Assembly (NCBI RefSeq): GCF_022458985.1
Contig: NC_061774.1
Location: forward strand, 13,692,616 to 13,756,615
Source of the DNA: Mugil cephalus
Lineage: Eukaryota > Chordata > Actinopteri > Mugiliformes > Mugilidae
DNA length: 64,000 nt
Direction: 5' to 3'
This document shows, piece by piece, positions 63,661-64,000 of the stretch (within the stretch, counting starts at the first letter, position 1; every line of letters starts with the position of its first letter). The notes under the pieces are model-generated. The model saw only the letters and a list, made by a program, of their open reading frames with translations. It searched no databases and was not told where the DNA came from. Position numbers and translations under genes: made by a program.

Positions 63661-64000
63661 TTTTGTACAGGTTCTAGATTAAGATATGTATGTTTTTGAA
63701 AGGGTAACCTCACATTTTAATTTTTTTAATAAAAGCACAATTTGTGTTTTACATCAATAAAAATATATCAACTGGCTCCAAGTTTGTTTGTTCGTTTTTT
63801 CAACTCATAAATCATTGCGTTGTGTAAATAACAGATTTATGCTTCCATCATCCGATTACAGTCATTAACTGTATAATATTGTTCAAAGCTTTAAAAAGGA
63901 AATGTGTTACTGTGTTGTTCTTTGTTCAGCAAACCTCTCTTTTCTTCCATGGAAATACACAATCCATAAAAAAATAATTACTGCTGTTTGCAGGGATTTT
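63661..64000. other. Unassigned right edge
   Basis: AT-rich sequence without a recognisable gene or repeat. AATAAA occurs near 63728 and 63757 without a matching gene in view. Confidence 0.35.

Overview
This is nuclear DNA from a ray-finned (teleost) fish. The evidence is intron-rich vertebrate genes with GT-AG junctions, teleost-type tRNA-derived SINEs, hAT and Tc1/mariner DNA transposons, LINE fragments, retroviral fossils, and the vertebrate gene pair tcof1-arsi, which also lies together on human 5q32.

Left part (1-24 kb), single-copy genes. Three genes lie head-to-tail on the minus strand: a four-transmembrane MS4A/TMEM176-like gene (651-2731, 6 exons, 194 aa), tmco6 (4141-7844, 12 exons, 497 aa, importin-like basic N-terminus plus ARM-type repeats), and tcof1/treacle (8634-14375, 8 exons, 588 aa, nucleolar Lys/Glu-rich protein). 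On the plus strand follows arsi (21690-23990, 2 exons, 570 aa, arylsulfatase I). For these genes I joined exons by hand at splice sites whose phases agree, and each total coding length is a multiple of three. The 7-kb gap between tcof1 and arsi has no gene I can support, but holds a complete non-autonomous hAT element with an 8-bp target duplication.

Right part (25-64 kb), an immune-receptor cluster. A single-V-domain membrane protein (25622-26941) is followed by a tandemly duplicated family with the layout of CD2/SLAM receptors: a V-like domain without the usual intersheet disulfide, a four-cysteine C2 domain, a cysteine-containing membrane-proximal exon, then transmembrane and tail exons. 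Unit A (29260-32572) stops after the C2 exon. Unit B (38800-45488) has two V-C2-linker blocks before one transmembrane/short-tail exon. Unit C (56768-61524) ends in a long tail with two ITIM motifs and a third tyrosine motif. Unit boundaries are set by a tandem duplication (about 18 kb period today) that also copied a retroviral fossil, a SINE, a Tc1/mariner remnant and an unclassified ~2-kb repeat. V, C2, linker and the C-type transmembrane exons all begin and end in phase 1, so they behave as interchangeable cassettes.

The most interesting candidate is this CD2/SLAM-like cluster: inhibitory-looking and short-tailed members side by side, V exons clearly more divergent than the introns next to them, two alternative signal-peptide exons in units B and C, and a unit that may yield a secreted form. 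Everything here is read by eye from one window; no alignment or database search was run.
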